Notes: generated by a model not told the origin, from the letters alone. Positions 25,730 to 34,789 are shown, counted from the stretch's first letter. The stretch: DNA of 36,955 nucleotides from an uncultured Thermomicrobium sp. (GCA_938028665.1 CALIMB010000029.1:1-36955), one strand, 5' to 3'. Program-made: numbers and translations.

Positions 25730-27092
25730 AGGGATGTCGAGTACCATTGCCGAGTTGGAACGTCGCATCGGCGAGATCTGGAAGACTGGGGAGCGGCTAG
25801 GATTGCGACCACTTCCCGTCCACTTTGAGGTGGTGCCGGCGACGGTCATGTACGAGATTGGGGCATATGGTCTCCCAGGGCGGTTCTCGCACTGGACACA
25901 CGGGAAAGCGTATCAGGTGCAGAAGACGCTCTACGACTACGGCTTAAGCAAGATCTATGAACTGGTGATCAACAGTGATCCCTGCTACGCCTTTCTGTTA
26001 GAGACGAACACGTTGTTGCAAAACACGCTCGTTGCGGCGCATGTGATGGCACACGCCGACTTTTTCGCCAATAACGCATATTTTGCTGCGACGCAGCGGG
26101 ACATGGTGGACATCGCATCACTCCATGCGGAACGGATCGAGAGATACGAATTCACACACGGGAGAGAAGAGGTCGAGCGACTTCTGGATGCGGCGCTTTC
26201 GATTCAGGAGCATGTCGATCCGACCGTGTCGCAGGCATCCGTGCGGCGGGGAGGCGAACCACGGCGGCGACCGTCGACGCCGTACGATGACCTATGGAGG
26301 CTGGACGAACGTAGCCGAGCGCAGGAGACAGAAGGGGAGGAAGAGCGACCAGCGACGAGACCAGATGAACCGGTACGCGACTTACTGCTGTTCATTCATG
26401 ACCACTCGCCGATCCTGCAGGACTGGGAACGCGATGTCGTCGCAATCGTGCGGACAGAGATGTTGTATTTCTTGCCGCAGATCAAGACAAAGGTTTTGAA
26501 TGAGGGATGGGCAACGCTGTGGCACGCCCGTCTCATGCGAGCGCTCGATTTGCCTTCCGAAGAATATGTCGAGTTCGCGCGCTTGCACGCGAGCGTGCTT
26601 CAGCCGGCGGGGCGGAGGTTGAATCCCTACGCGCTCGGGTATGAGTTGCTCTGTGACATTGAGCGCCGGTATGGCACGGAGCACCTCTTCCTGGTCCGCG
26701 AAGTTGAGTCAGACGTTTCACTCGTGCGTAACTATCTGACCGAGGAGCTTGTGGAGCGGCTTGATCTGTATCTCTACGAGCGGCGTGGAGACGAACTGGT
26801 GGTGGTCGACAAGAACTGGGAAGCAGTTCGGCATCGCTTGGCGAATGAGCTAGGCGGAAACCATATTCCGGTCATTGTCGTTGAAGACGGCGACTACCGT
26901 GGGAATCGGGAACTCTATCTGCGGCATGTGTGGGACGGTCGGAAACTGGACCTGCCGTGGGCGGAGAAAACACTGGAACATGTGTATCGGTTGTGGGGGC
27001 GACGCGTCTGGCTGGAAACCCGTGCAGACGATGGGGCAAATCCCCTCATTTTGAGCTATCACCCGCGTGAAGGACATCGGCAGCAGCGGTAG
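25722..27092 (+). CDS. spoVR: SpoVR family protein
   Basis: The 456-residue protein has the SpoVR N-terminal block VPATVMYEIGAYGLPGRFSHWTHGKAYQ, NSDPCYAFLLETNTLLQNTLVAAHVMAHADFF and a C-terminal ELCQ-like YALGYELLCDIERR segment. A charged, variable linker of about 40 residues (178-215, with RRGGEPRRRP and EGEEERPATRPDEP) separates the two halves. SpoVR is needed for spore cortex formation in Bacillus, and its homologues (YcgB) in non-spore formers are stress-related; the biochemical activity is unknown. GGAGAAGG precedes ATG 25722; ATG 25734 is a possible alternative. It is last in the prkA operon, and no hairpin with a T-tract follows. Confidence 0.95.
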   Translation: MREGMSSTIAELERRIGEIWKTGERLGLRPLPVHFEVVPATVMYEIGAYGLPGRFSHWTHGKAYQVQKTLYDYGLSKIYELVINSDPCYAFLLETNTLLQNTLVAAHVMAHADFFANNAYFAATQRDMVDIASLHAERIERYEFTHGREEVERLLDAALSIQEHVDPTVSQASVRRGGEPRRRPSTPYDDLWRLDERSRAQETEGEEERPATRPDEPVRDLLLFIHDHSPILQDWERDVVAIVRTEMLYFLPQIKTKVLNEGWATLWHARLMRALDLPSEEYVEFARLHASVLQPAGRRLNPYALGYELLCDIERRYGTEHLFLVREVESDVSLVRNYLTEELVERLDLYLYERRGDELVVVDKNWEAVRHRLANELGGNHIPVIVVEDGDYRGNRELYLRHVWDGRKLDLPWAEKTLEHVYRLWGRRVWLETRADDGANPLILSYHPREGHRQQR

Positions 27093-27854
27093 ACAATGCG
27101 GGCTCTCAGCAGAGGGGCTCTTGCGATGAGATAAGAGCAGACGCCGCTCCTCCATCACCATGATCGTTGTATGGGTTGACTCACACTCTTCTCCTGCTCA
27201 TAAAAACTTTGGGACACAGAGAATACTCATGCGAGTGGTTATATACATACTCGGGTATTGGTACTCCAGGTTTCTGTGCACGCCTCGCAAGTAGAGCTTG
27301 GGAGAGTCTCTCTTCGTGTAGAGACGATGTATTGCGTTCCCGCAGGGGTGAGAGAGACGGTTTTGGGCGAACCCAGACGTCGGATCGGAGATGTGTTGCA
27401 GAGCGTTATCACGACTCTTCGGTCTCTTCTGTCCCGGTCGTTCAGTGTTTGTCTCGCGTGCCGTCCCAAGATGTTGTGTGACGTCACTCCAGGCTGGCGC
27501 AGCCAGTCATTGGCATATGCGACTCCGAGGGGATCGTTCTGAGCGGAGCCTACCGCCAAATCTCTCCCCGACAGGGCTTCTCGGGAGAACTCCAGGTGCA
27601 GTCGGTTGGGGTGAGAATCAGGCAAGAGCGCCCTCATATTTCTTGGCAGCCAGCAACTGCGCTCGTGCTGCGCAACATTGGGTCAATCGAGCACCTGGAA
27701 AAGAAGTATCTCTGTGCTCGTTGGCAGCGAGTTACAGTGGATGGCGTGCATTCTTGACTCCGTTGGTAAAGGACACAAGTGAGCTCAGGCGTCTCCTGGG
27801 CGAATCTGTTCGTTTGGCTGAGAAGACCGGCATAGCCGAGGAGGTTGGGAAGGA
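27093..27854. other. Non-coding interval, possible transposase debris near the end
   Basis: This 762-base stretch separates spoVR from the prepilin peptidase. The forward frame covering about 27763-27854 reads DTSELRRLLGESVRLAEKTG followed by EEVGKDQA, which looks like the segment before the DKGY motif of IS4/IS1182-type transposases, but the flanking sequence gives no support. Nothing else is recognisable. Confidence 0.25.
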
Positions 27855-28583
27855 TCAAGCTGGTCCCCAGAAGAGGAGGCCGGCCACCGCGCCTGCAGCA
27901 AGAAACGAACCGTACGGAAGATAGGTGACGCGGTGAGCGGTCCGGTGAGCAAGGAGCCACAGTGCGGCGATCGCGGCAGCGGTCATACCAAGTAAGAGGG
28001 CTGGGAGGAAGCGATCAATGCCGAGCATTGCGCCGATCAATGCGGCGAGGAGGATATCACCGCTTCCCAGCGCCGGGCGCTGATAGAGAAGCTGGCCGAG
28101 GCCATAGAAGGCGAGGAACAGCAGGGTTGCGGCGGCGCTTCCAGCCAGGGACAGGAGGAGTGCGCGAGGCGACGCCAGCAGGGCAAGGATGGTAGCGAGG
28201 AGTAGGGTGGGAACGACGGTTACCAGATAGATGAGGTGGTGTGCCCAATCGATGCGGGCGATGAGCCAGAGGAAGAGTGCGAAGAGAGAGACGCGAAAGG
28301 CGTCGAGCGGTGCGGAGAGGAAACGGAACCACGCGGCAGCAAAGGTGCCGGCGGACAAGGACTGGAGCACGAGCTGTGAGCGAGGAAAGAAGCCACAGGC
28401 AGTACAACGGCGAGGGAAGAGCCAGCTCCAGCGTGAGGCTGAAGCGCCACAACTTGGGCAGGTTGGCCGCTCGAGGAGCGGTGTGCCAGAGGGCAGTCGC
28501 ACAGCAGTGAGTTCAACGAGGCCGCCAAGCACAAATCCGATAGCGGCAGCGATCGGAAGGAAAACGATAGCTCCCTCGAACAC
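27855..28583 (-). CDS. Prepilin peptidase (A24 family, PilD-like)
   Basis: This 242-residue membrane protein has about seven hydrophobic segments. The N-terminal loop has C42-X2-C45 and C60-X2-C63, the zinc-type site of PilD-like enzymes. The catalytic aspartates are Asp112 (ARIDWAHHLI) and Asp176 (GSGDILL). The second motif lacks the usual Lys of GxGDxK, and the usual IPD of the first motif is altered, so substrate handling may differ. The enzyme would cleave and methylate class III signal peptides of type IV pilins or pseudopilins at the membrane. GTG 28583 is supported by GGAGGAATT. It follows aroE by 84 bases on the same strand, and no pilin genes are seen in the window. Confidence 0.82.
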   Translation of the reverse strand: MFEGAIVFLPIAAAIGFVLGGLVELTAVRLPSGTPLLERPTCPSCGASASRWSWLFPRRCTACGFFPRSQLVLQSLSAGTFAAAWFRFLSAPLDAFRVSLFALFLWLIARIDWAHHLIYLVTVVPTLLLATILALLASPRALLLSLAGSAAATLLFLAFYGLGQLLYQRPALGSGDILLAALIGAMLGIDRFLPALLLGMTAAAIAALWLLAHRTAHRVTYLPYGSFLAAGAVAGLLFWGPA

Positions 28584-28667
28584 CGTGGCAATTCCTCCGT
28601 CCGGCGAACGACACCGATCCGTCGTTGCTTTTTGATGCAGCGTAGCAGACCGGAACCGTAGCGTCTC

Positions 28668-29507
28668 TCACCCGTTCGTCCCGAACCGGCGCGCGCGGGC
28701 ATCTGCGGCGACACGGAGCATAAGTTCGTAGGGAGGGTCGGTGTGGAACCAGAGGCGGAACGACTCAGCTCCCTGGGCGACGAGCATTTCGAGCCCATCG
28801 AGCGTTGCCAGACCGCGGGCGTGAGCCGCGGCAAGCAAGGGGGTGGGGCGATAGGTCAGGTCGTAGACGAGTGCGTGTGAGGGCAGGACGTCGAGCCAGT
28901 CGAGGGGGATTGGGGAGGACCGGCCATCCCAACCGACGCTGGTGGCATTCACGAGGAGATCGGCGGTGGCCAGTTCGGGGAGCAGTTCCCCGCTGAGGGG
29001 TAATGCCCGACCAACAGCAAACTCGGCAATCAGGGACTGCGCACGTGCGAGCGAACGGTTGGCGACCACGAGCGACCGGCAACGCTGATCGGCGAGGGCA
29101 ACGATGACTGCCCGTGCTGCACCGCCGGCTCCGAGCACGATAACGCGAAGATCGCCGATAGGTAAGCCACGACGAGTGAGTGGGAAGAGGAAACCAGGGA
29201 TATCGGTGTTGTCACCGTGGAGACCGCTGTCACGTACAACGATGGTGTTGACTGCGCCGGCACGGTGGGCTCGGGGAGCCTGAGAATCGAGTAAGCGAGT
29301 GACGGCCTCCTTGTGGGGAACCGTCACGTTGGCGCCGATCATCCCGGGTTCCCGGAGTGAGGCGATGCGAGCGGGGAGATCAGCGGGTGGCGTTGGCCAG
29401 AGCTCGTAGTGTGCTGGAATGCCAAGGGCATCGAGGGCAGCCTGCTGGAATACAGGAGAGAGGCTGTGCTCGACCGGGTAGCCGATAAGTCCGAGTCGCC
29501 TTGTCAT
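28668..29507 (-). CDS. aroE: Shikimate dehydrogenase (NADP+)
   Basis: The 279-residue enzyme reduces 3-dehydroshikimate to shikimate. Shikimate-binding Ser15 and Ser17 lie in EHSLSP, catalytic Lys66 in NVTVPHKEAV and Asp102 in NTDIPGF. The NADP-binding GAGGAAR loop is at 126-132, and the C-terminal LEMLVAQGAESFRLW helix is typical. The ATG overlaps the mltG stop by four bases (ATGA), so translation is coupled. The gene order mltG-aroE-prepilin peptidase on the minus strand is plausible as one transcript. It supports aromatic amino acid biosynthesis. Confidence 0.95.
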   Translation of the reverse strand: MTRRLGLIGYPVEHSLSPVFQQAALDALGIPAHYELWPTPPADLPARIASLREPGMIGANVTVPHKEAVTRLLDSQAPRAHRAGAVNTIVVRDSGLHGDNTDIPGFLFPLTRRGLPIGDLRVIVLGAGGAARAVIVALADQRCRSLVVANRSLARAQSLIAEFAVGRALPLSGELLPELATADLLVNATSVGWDGRSSPIPLDWLDVLPSHALVYDLTYRPTPLLAAAHARGLATLDGLEMLVAQGAESFRLWFHTDPPYELMLRVAADARARRFGTNG

Positions 29508-30556
29508 CTGCCGTGCTGCTCCCGAATGTTGCGAACATGCTCCTCATAGGTGCGGGCAAAGACATGAGCACCGCTACCGTCACCACGAGTCACGAAGTAG
29601 AGATAGTCGGTCTGTGCTGGTGAGAGGGCAGCTTCGATCGAGGCGCGGCTTGGATTGCAGATAGGACCAGGAGGGAAGCCTGCATAACGATAGGTGTTGT
29701 AGGGGCTATCGATGGCAGTCAGATCGGGACGATTGTCGAGGGACGGCCACCAATCTGGTTGAGAGCCAAGCGCGTACTGCACCGTGGGATCGGCCTGGAG
29801 CGGCATATTCTCGCGCAGACGATTGTAAAAGACGGAGGCGATGATCGGGCGCTCTTCGGGAACAACCGCCTCACGTTCGACGATGGAGGCGATAATGAGC
29901 ACTTGGTAAAAGGTATAGCCAAGTTGCTGGGCACGCGCGCGATCTTCCGCTGGTACACGTCGGTCGAAGTTTCGGAGGAGCGTTTCAACAATTTCCTCCG
30001 GTGTGGCATCGATGCGGAACTCATAGGTGTCAGGGAAGAGGAAACCTTCGATAGTTGCTGCCGAGGGGATGTCGGCGAGGAAGGGGAACCGCGTCTGCCA
30101 GCGGCTGGCTTGAAGGACATCAAGGAACTGCGAAGGGTTGGAGAGAATGCCCGCGCGGACGAGCTCTTCAGCGTACTGTTCGGCGCGCCACCCTTCTAGG
30201 AAGCGAACGCGCACGACTTGAACACCCGGTGCAGTGGTTAATGTGCGAATGATCTGGTCGACTGACATGCCGGTGTACAGGGTGAACTGACCAGCGCGGA
30301 TCCGCTTATCGGCGTTACTGAGACGAACCCGTAGTTTGAAATAGGCCGGTGAACGGATGAGTCCAGCGTCATGGAGCCGCTGCGCAATGGAGTCGATTGA
30401 CTCATCAGGGAGGATCTGGAAGATGACAGGGGTACCAGCCGAGTGGCTTGTTGCCTGGAGCTGAGCGACGAGCGCGCGTTGTGCTGCGACGACGATAATG
30501 GCGGCAAGGACGAGTACAGCAGCGAGCTTGAGAGCCTGTACCATGACTCGGAGCAC
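29504..30556 (-). CDS. mltG: Endolytic murein transglycosylase (YceG-like)
   Basis: This 350-residue single-pass membrane protein has a transmembrane helix at about 10-26, then a LysM-like subdomain and the YceG catalytic domain. Catalytic Glu227 is in ASIVEREA, followed by ASVFYNRL, MPLQADPTVQYAL and YNTYRYAGFPPGPICNP, all characteristic of MltG. The enzyme cuts nascent peptidoglycan strands at the outer face of the membrane and sets glycan length. GTG 30556 is preferred because GGAGG lies nine bases upstream; an ATG four codons later would also give a full enzyme. It is divergent from miaA across 75 bases. Confidence 0.95.
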   Translation of the reverse strand: MLRVMVQALKLAAVLVLAAIIVVAAQRALVAQLQATSHSAGTPVIFQILPDESIDSIAQRLHDAGLIRSPAYFKLRVRLSNADKRIRAGQFTLYTGMSVDQIIRTLTTAPGVQVVRVRFLEGWRAEQYAEELVRAGILSNPSQFLDVLQASRWQTRFPFLADIPSAATIEGFLFPDTYEFRIDATPEEIVETLLRNFDRRVPAEDRARAQQLGYTFYQVLIIASIVEREAVVPEERPIIASVFYNRLRENMPLQADPTVQYALGSQPDWWPSLDNRPDLTAIDSPYNTYRYAGFPPGPICNPSRASIEAALSPAQTDYLYFVTRGDGSGAHVFARTYEEHVRNIREQHGR

Positions 30557-30631
30557 GAGCGGTAGCCTCCTGTCGGCGCTGGACGTAACGGGGCGCGCGA
30601 CCGGCGGTGAGTCTACCAGGGAGCATTTGGG

Positions 30632-31621
30632 ATGGGCAAGCGGAAGCCGGTGATTGCGTTGGTTGGGCCGACCTCGGTAGGGAAGACAGCGACGGCGATT
30701 CGGTTGGCGCTGGAATTTGACGGTGAGGTGGTTTCCGCTGATTCGCGGTACTTATACCGGGGGATGGACATTGGTACTGACAAGCCGTCGCTTGAGGAGC
30801 GAAAAGGTGTGCCACATCATCTCATCGATATCCTCGATCCGCGCGACGAGTATTCGCTGGCGCTGTACCTGCGGGATGCTCATGCGGCTATTGACGCCAT
30901 CCACGCTCGTGGCAAGTTACCGATTGTTGCGGGGGGAACACCGCTCTACCTTCGGGCTCTACTGGAAGGGTGGCGGATCCCACCGGCACCGCCGAATCCA
31001 GAGCTCCGAGCGCAGTTGGAACTCCGAGCACGTGTTGAAGGGCCGGAGGTGCTGCATCGCGAATTGGAATACGTTGACCCACTCGCTGCAGCGCGGATCC
31101 CGCCGGAAAATGTGCGGCGGGTGATCCGGGCACTAGAGATCTTTCATGCAACCGGGCGACGCATGACCGAGCTTGAGGGGAAAGAGTCCCCGCCCTGGCA
31201 GATCTTATGGCTCGGTCTGACCATGCCGCGTGAAGAGTTGTATCGACGAATCGATGAGCGGGTAGAGCGGCAGATTGCGCGTGGTCTGGTCGATGAAGTA
31301 CGGCGGTTGCTGAGTGCTGGTGTGTCACCGGACACACCGGCAATGACAGCGCTGGGGTACCGCCAGATTGTGCTGTATTTGCAAGGGAAGCTGACATTGG
31401 ACGAAGCGATTGCGCGAATCAAGTATGACACGCACCGGTATGCGCGTCATCAGCTGACCTGGTTACGGCGGATGAAGCATGTGGAGTGGTACGATGTGAC
31501 GCAGCCAGGCTGGTACGAGGCACTACGAGAGCGAGTGCGAACGTTTGTCATGGACGAAACCGATGAGGGGGCTGCTGCCGTACACCAGAACGGAGGAGGA
31601 AAGAGAACGCCTCGCGCGTGA
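30632..31621 (+). CDS. miaA: tRNA dimethylallyltransferase
   Basis: The 329-residue enzyme adds a dimethylallyl group to A37 of tRNAs reading U-starting codons. The P-loop GPTSVGKT is at 12-19, followed by SADSRYLYRGMDIGTDKPS, PHHLIDILDP, the active-site GGTPLYLRALLEG, RVIRALEI and the YARHQLTWLRR C-terminal motif. The ATG follows AGGGAGC. It is followed by a strong GC-rich hairpin that probably ends the transcript. Confidence 0.95.
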   Translation: MGKRKPVIALVGPTSVGKTATAIRLALEFDGEVVSADSRYLYRGMDIGTDKPSLEERKGVPHHLIDILDPRDEYSLALYLRDAHAAIDAIHARGKLPIVAGGTPLYLRALLEGWRIPPAPPNPELRAQLELRARVEGPEVLHRELEYVDPLAAARIPPENVRRVIRALEIFHATGRRMTELEGKESPPWQILWLGLTMPREELYRRIDERVERQIARGLVDEVRRLLSAGVSPDTPAMTALGYRQIVLYLQGKLTLDEAIARIKYDTHRYARHQLTWLRRMKHVEWYDVTQPGWYEALRERVRTFVMDETDEGAAAVHQNGGGKRTPRA

Positions 31622-31628
31622 GGAGGAG

Positions 31629-31664
31629 ACACGGAGGGCGGCCCACGCGGGCCGCCCTCCGTGT
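31629..31664 (+). terminator. Strong hairpin after miaA (likely terminator)
   Basis: A perfect 16-base-pair stem runs from 31629-31644 to 31649-31664 with the four-base loop ACGC and a GC-rich core (GGAGGGCGGCCC). It begins eight bases after the miaA stop. The sequence after it, GTTGTCCT, is only weakly T-rich, so termination may need the hairpin's strength or Rho. Confidence 0.75.
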
Positions 31665-31969
31665 TGTCCTCAGTGAGGGGTCTCTTGCCAGGCTCAGTGG
31701 CGGGGTATGGTCGTGTGGCATCGTTCCAATGTGCTGGCTAGGGGGATAGTGAACTTGGCACGGGGATGAAGAGAAGCACGCAAGAGTGGTCGTTCAGTGC
31801 GCGGCGAGGGAGAACAGAGAAGTGTCGGAAGGTAGAGTGGGATCTTAGAGTGGGTGAGCGGATCGGTGCGCCAATGTCGAGAACAGCTAGACCAGTTGGA
31901 GCGCCAGACGGTGAGCCATGTGGGGGTCTTAGTTTTGAGGGAAGCGGGGGAGGAGGGACAAGGATCAGC
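31665..31969 (+). other. Intergenic region upstream of mutY
   Basis: About 305 bases. An in-frame upstream extension of mutY is open from ATG 31766 but reads as Arg/Gly-rich sequence with no family match, so it is treated as non-coding. No clear promoter was found. Confidence 0.4.
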
Positions 31970-32872
31970 GTGGTTCAAGACCGGCTGATCGAATGGTATC
32001 GCTGGGAGGCGCGAGACTTGCCGTGGCGCCGGACGCGTGATCCGTATTGGATCTTGGTAAGCGAGGTGATGTTGCAGCAGACGCAGGCGGAGCGGGTGAT
32101 CCCGTACTACGAACGTTTTCTTGCGCGCTTTCCAACGATTGAATCGCTGGCGCGAGCGTCAGTTGCAGAGGTTATCAGCCTTTGGGGTGGTCTTGGTTAC
32201 AACCGTCGTGCGGTCTATCTCTGGCGGGCGGCTCGGGAAGTGATCGAGCGCTATGGTGGGAGGATACCGAAGGATCGGCGAGAACTCCAGCGTCTGCCGG
32301 GAGTTGGGCGCTACACTGCGGGAGCGGTCGTGTGCTTCGCCTTTCGGGAACCGGTCGCGTTTTGGGACACGAACATTGCGCGCGTTTTGACGCGGATCTT
32401 TCTGGGTCCGGAGGCGCGACCGAGTTGCCGGGAACTGGAGAAGCTTGCTGAATCTGTCTTGCCGCGCGATCGCGCGTACGAGTGGAACCAAGCACTGATG
32501 GAACTGGGTGCGCGGGTTTGTCTGGCGCGTCGCCCACGCTGTGGAGACTGTCCGGTGCGCGAGTTGTGCCGCTCGGTCGGAACAACCGGGGAACATCGAC
32601 GGCGCAGCGAACGGTTCACAGGGTCCCGCCGGTACTACCGAGGGCGAATTGTCGCGGTCCTGCGTAGACGGTGGGGTGGTATGCGGCTGGAGGAACTGGG
32701 GCGTGCACTACGGGAAGACTACACACCTGCGCACCGTGAATGGTTGGAGCAGCTCGTGGGAGACTTAGCCCGTGAGGGGCTGGTAGAGGTGGCAGAGGAC
32801 CGGGGTGACTATATGGTGCGGCTACCAGGTAGTGGAGAGGGCGGCCAGGGAGCTGAAACGGGGAGGCGGTGA
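31970..32872 (+). CDS. mutY: A/G-specific adenine DNA glycosylase, short form
   Basis: This 300-residue HhH-GPD glycosylase removes adenine mispaired with 8-oxoguanine. Catalytic Glu32 is in SEVMLQQTQ, the helix-hairpin-helix LPGVGRYTAGAV is at 109-120, catalytic Asp133 is in WDTNIARVLTR, and the [4Fe-4S] cluster ligands C184-X6-C191-X2-C194-X5-C200 follow. The remaining 100 residues are too few for the usual C-terminal NUDIX-like domain that reads 8-oxoG; instead they resemble a small winged-helix-like tail (EELGRALREDYTPAHREWLEQLVGDLAREGLVEV). GTG 31970 is chosen because family proteins start just before LIEWY; an ATG at 31766 would add 68 residues of unlikely sequence. Without the NUDIX domain, OG specificity may be weaker or the substrate different. 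Confidence 0.85.
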   Translation: MVQDRLIEWYRWEARDLPWRRTRDPYWILVSEVMLQQTQAERVIPYYERFLARFPTIESLARASVAEVISLWGGLGYNRRAVYLWRAAREVIERYGGRIPKDRRELQRLPGVGRYTAGAVVCFAFREPVAFWDTNIARVLTRIFLGPEARPSCRELEKLAESVLPRDRAYEWNQALMELGARVCLARRPRCGDCPVRELCRSVGTTGEHRRRSERFTGSRRYYRGRIVAVLRRRWGGMRLEELGRALREDYTPAHREWLEQLVGDLAREGLVEVAEDRGDYMVRLPGSGEGGQGAETGRR

Positions 32873-33061
32873 CGGTACGGCAGTTCCTCACCCGGTGTGA
32901 CGAGGGATGATTCGCGGTGACCAGGTAGCAAAGGCCGTCCCCGATCATTTGCAGAAGAGCGTTCACAGTCGGTGGAGTGTGACGGGAGAAGAGGAGGCAG
33001 GAACGAACCCGTCAATGGCTGGACGGGATGGAAGCGAACGAGTGATCGACTCGTGAAGGGT

Positions 33062-33090
33062 TTCGCAAAGTCCTGCTCCCGTGGTAGGAT
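33062..33090 (+). promoter_or_regulatory. Sigma-70-type promoter for the small membrane protein
   Basis: TTCGCA at 33062-33067 and TAGGAT at 33085-33090 are separated by exactly 17 bases, each matching four of six consensus positions. The start would fall near 33097, giving a leader of about 40 bases before the GTG at 33137. Confidence 0.5.
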
Positions 33091-33136
33091 AGTCAACGAT
33101 GACCGGTCAAGCATCCTGGCACGGGAGGAGTGCAGC

Positions 33137-33334
33137 GTGGTGCAGGGACAGACAGCTCAAGTGGTTGAGGAGCGGGTGGAGGCTGCGGCAGCACAGCAGC
33201 CGCTTTTCGCGTATGAGTTCCGCTACGGGTGGGGGTTCCTGGCGTTTGTGACATTTGTTGGACTCAACGTTCTCGGGCTCATCATTTGGATGATCATTGC
33301 GATTAATTCGCCAACGATCCATCCTTGGGGTTGA
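33137..33334 (+). CDS. Small single-pass membrane protein (65 residues)
   Basis: GTG 33137, or GTG 33140, is preceded by GGGAGGAG at good spacing. The N-terminal half is polar and Glu/Gln/Ala-rich (VVEERVEAAAAQQPLF), followed by a YEFRYGWGF stretch. A single transmembrane helix at about 33-58 and a short tail (NSPTIHPWG) follow. It has its own promoter just upstream and a strong terminator just downstream, so it is a free-standing transcription unit. I do not recognise the family; small single-helix subunits of respiratory or secretion complexes have this shape, but no specific match can be claimed. Confidence 0.65.
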   Translation: MVQGQTAQVVEERVEAAAAQQPLFAYEFRYGWGFLAFVTFVGLNVLGLIIWMIIAINSPTIHPWG

Positions 33335-33361
33335 GGAGAAGAAAAGCGGCAGCGGTCAGCA

Positions 33362-33388
33362 GGGGGTGCCTCCAGCACCCCCTTTTTT
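33362..33388 (+). terminator. Rho-independent terminator between the small membrane gene and argG
   Basis: GGGGGTGC at 33362-33369 pairs with GCACCCCC at 33375-33382 around a five-base loop, followed by six T. It ends the transcript of the small membrane gene. On the minus strand the argG stop lies 25 bases away, so it could act on both, though the minus strand's T-tract is weak. Confidence 0.85.
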
Positions 33389-33412
33389 CTTGCTGTGTGA
33401 TTGCGTCGTTGG

Positions 33413-34636
33413 TCAAGCGTTTGGGATGCGCTGCTGCTTGAGTAGTGCAGCGACCTTGAGTGGAAGGCCGAAGAGATTGATGAAACCCTCGGCATCACGC
33501 TGGTCGTAGATGGCGTCTGCTCCGAAAGTAGCTAGTTCAATGCTATAGAGGCTGTGTGGTGAGCGGCGACCGGTGGGCATACAGTTGCCTTTGTAGAGGA
33601 CGAGCCGGACCTCGCCGGTGACAGGGCGTTGGGTAACGTCCACAAACGCATCGAGTGCCTCGCGTAGCGGGGTGTACCAGAGGCCGTAGTAGACAAGCTC
33701 GGCATATTTGAGGGCGAGCATGTCCTTAAAGTGCATGGTCTCGCGGTCCAGGGTGAGCGACTCAAGTTCCTTGTGAGCGATAGAGAGGATAGTGGCGCCA
33801 GGCTGTTCATAGACGCCCCGCGATTTCATCCCGACGAGACGGTTCTCCACGAGATCGATGCGGCCGATGCCGTGGCGCCCGCCAAGCTCGTTGAGGCGCT
33901 CCAGAAGGGATACTGGCGAAAGGCGCTCGCCATTGAGACTGACAGGGTAGCCTTGGTCGAAGCCGACGACAATCTCTTCCGGTTGATCGGGGGCCGTCTG
34001 AGGACTCGCAGTGATCTGGTAGACCCGCTCATGCGGTGCTTGCCATGGATCTTCCAGTTCGCCGCCCTCATGGGAGAGGTGCCAAAGGTTCTGGTCACGG
34101 CTATAGATGTTCTCTTTGGATTGCGAGACGGGGATGCCTCGGGAGGCCGCGTACTCGAGCAGTGCTTCACGCCCGGAGAGATCCCACTCTCGCCAAGGAG
34201 CGATGACAGTAAGTTCGGGGGCGAGTGCTTTATAGGTGAGTTCAAAGCGGACCTGATCGTTGCCCTTACCAGTGCAGCCGTGAGCGACGGCATCAGCCCC
34301 CTCACGCTTAGCGATCTCCACCTGGTATTTGGCGATCAGTGGGCGAGCGAAGCTGGTGCCGAGCAGATATTTGCGTTCGTAAACGGCGCCAGAACGGAGG
34401 ACAGGGAAAGCGTACTGAGTGAGGAACTCCTCGCGAAGATCAAGGACATAGGCCTTGGAGGCACCAGTGGCGAGAGCTTTCGCCTCGACGCCGGAGAGAT
34501 CTTCACCTTGGCCGACGTCGGCAGTAACGGTGATGACCTCGCAGTCGTAGGTCTCCTTGATCCACTTGAGAATGACTGAGGTGTCAAGCCCGCCAGAGTA
34601 GGCAAGGACAACTTTGTGGACCTTCTTCTTGGACAC
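33413..34636 (-). CDS. argG: Argininosuccinate synthase
   Basis: The 407-residue enzyme joins citrulline and aspartate using ATP in arginine synthesis. The P-loop-like AYSGGLDTS is at 12-20, followed by [77 protein letters not shown] and [23 protein letters not shown], a complete set of ArgG blocks. The GTG at 34634-34636 is chosen because AGAGGAG precedes it; the frame continues upstream to 34981 but that part is Arg/Ser/Pro-rich and not homologous. A promoter at 34790-34818 gives it a leader of about 145 bases. It has no argH or other arg gene beside it. Confidence 0.95.
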   Translation of the reverse strand: MSKKKVHKVVLAYSGGLDTSVILKWIKETYDCEVITVTADVGQGEDLSGVEAKALATGASKAYVLDLREEFLTQYAFPVLRSGAVYERKYLLGTSFARPLIAKYQVEIAKREGADAVAHGCTGKGNDQVRFELTYKALAPELTVIAPWREWDLSGREALLEYAASRGIPVSQSKENIYSRDQNLWHLSHEGGELEDPWQAPHERVYQITASPQTAPDQPEEIVVGFDQGYPVSLNGERLSPVSLLERLNELGGRHGIGRIDLVENRLVGMKSRGVYEQPGATILSIAHKELESLTLDRETMHFKDMLALKYAELVYYGLWYTPLREALDAFVDVTQRPVTGEVRLVLYKGNCMPTGRRSPHSLYSIELATFGADAIYDQRDAEGFINLFGLPLKVAALLKQQRIPNA

Positions 34637-34789
34637 GCCGTGCTCCTCTCGCCGTGATGAACCCTGATTGCTGGATACCAAAAGTCTGAGCCTGGTGGTT
34701 CGGCAGAATGGCGGTGCGGCGTCACCTGGCACGCCCGGGCATGCGCACGAGCACAGCGCTCCCTCCCCGACGATACGTTTACCGGGGCG

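Noticed and set aside
27391-27924. 177-residue forward frame between spoVR and the prepilin peptidase as an intact gene
   Set aside because: It overlaps the 3' end of the prepilin peptidase in antisense, lacks a ribosome site and only a short stretch resembles anything known.
31766-31969. 68-residue N-terminal extension of mutY
   Set aside because: The sequence is Arg/Gly-rich and unlike any MutY; the family begins just before LIEWY.
34637-34780. T-box riboswitch in the argG leader (GGTGACGCCGC resembles the T-box sequence)
   Set aside because: The key UGGN bases that pair with the tRNA end are changed to UGAC, and no specifier stem could be seen. The gene is also not a usual T-box target.
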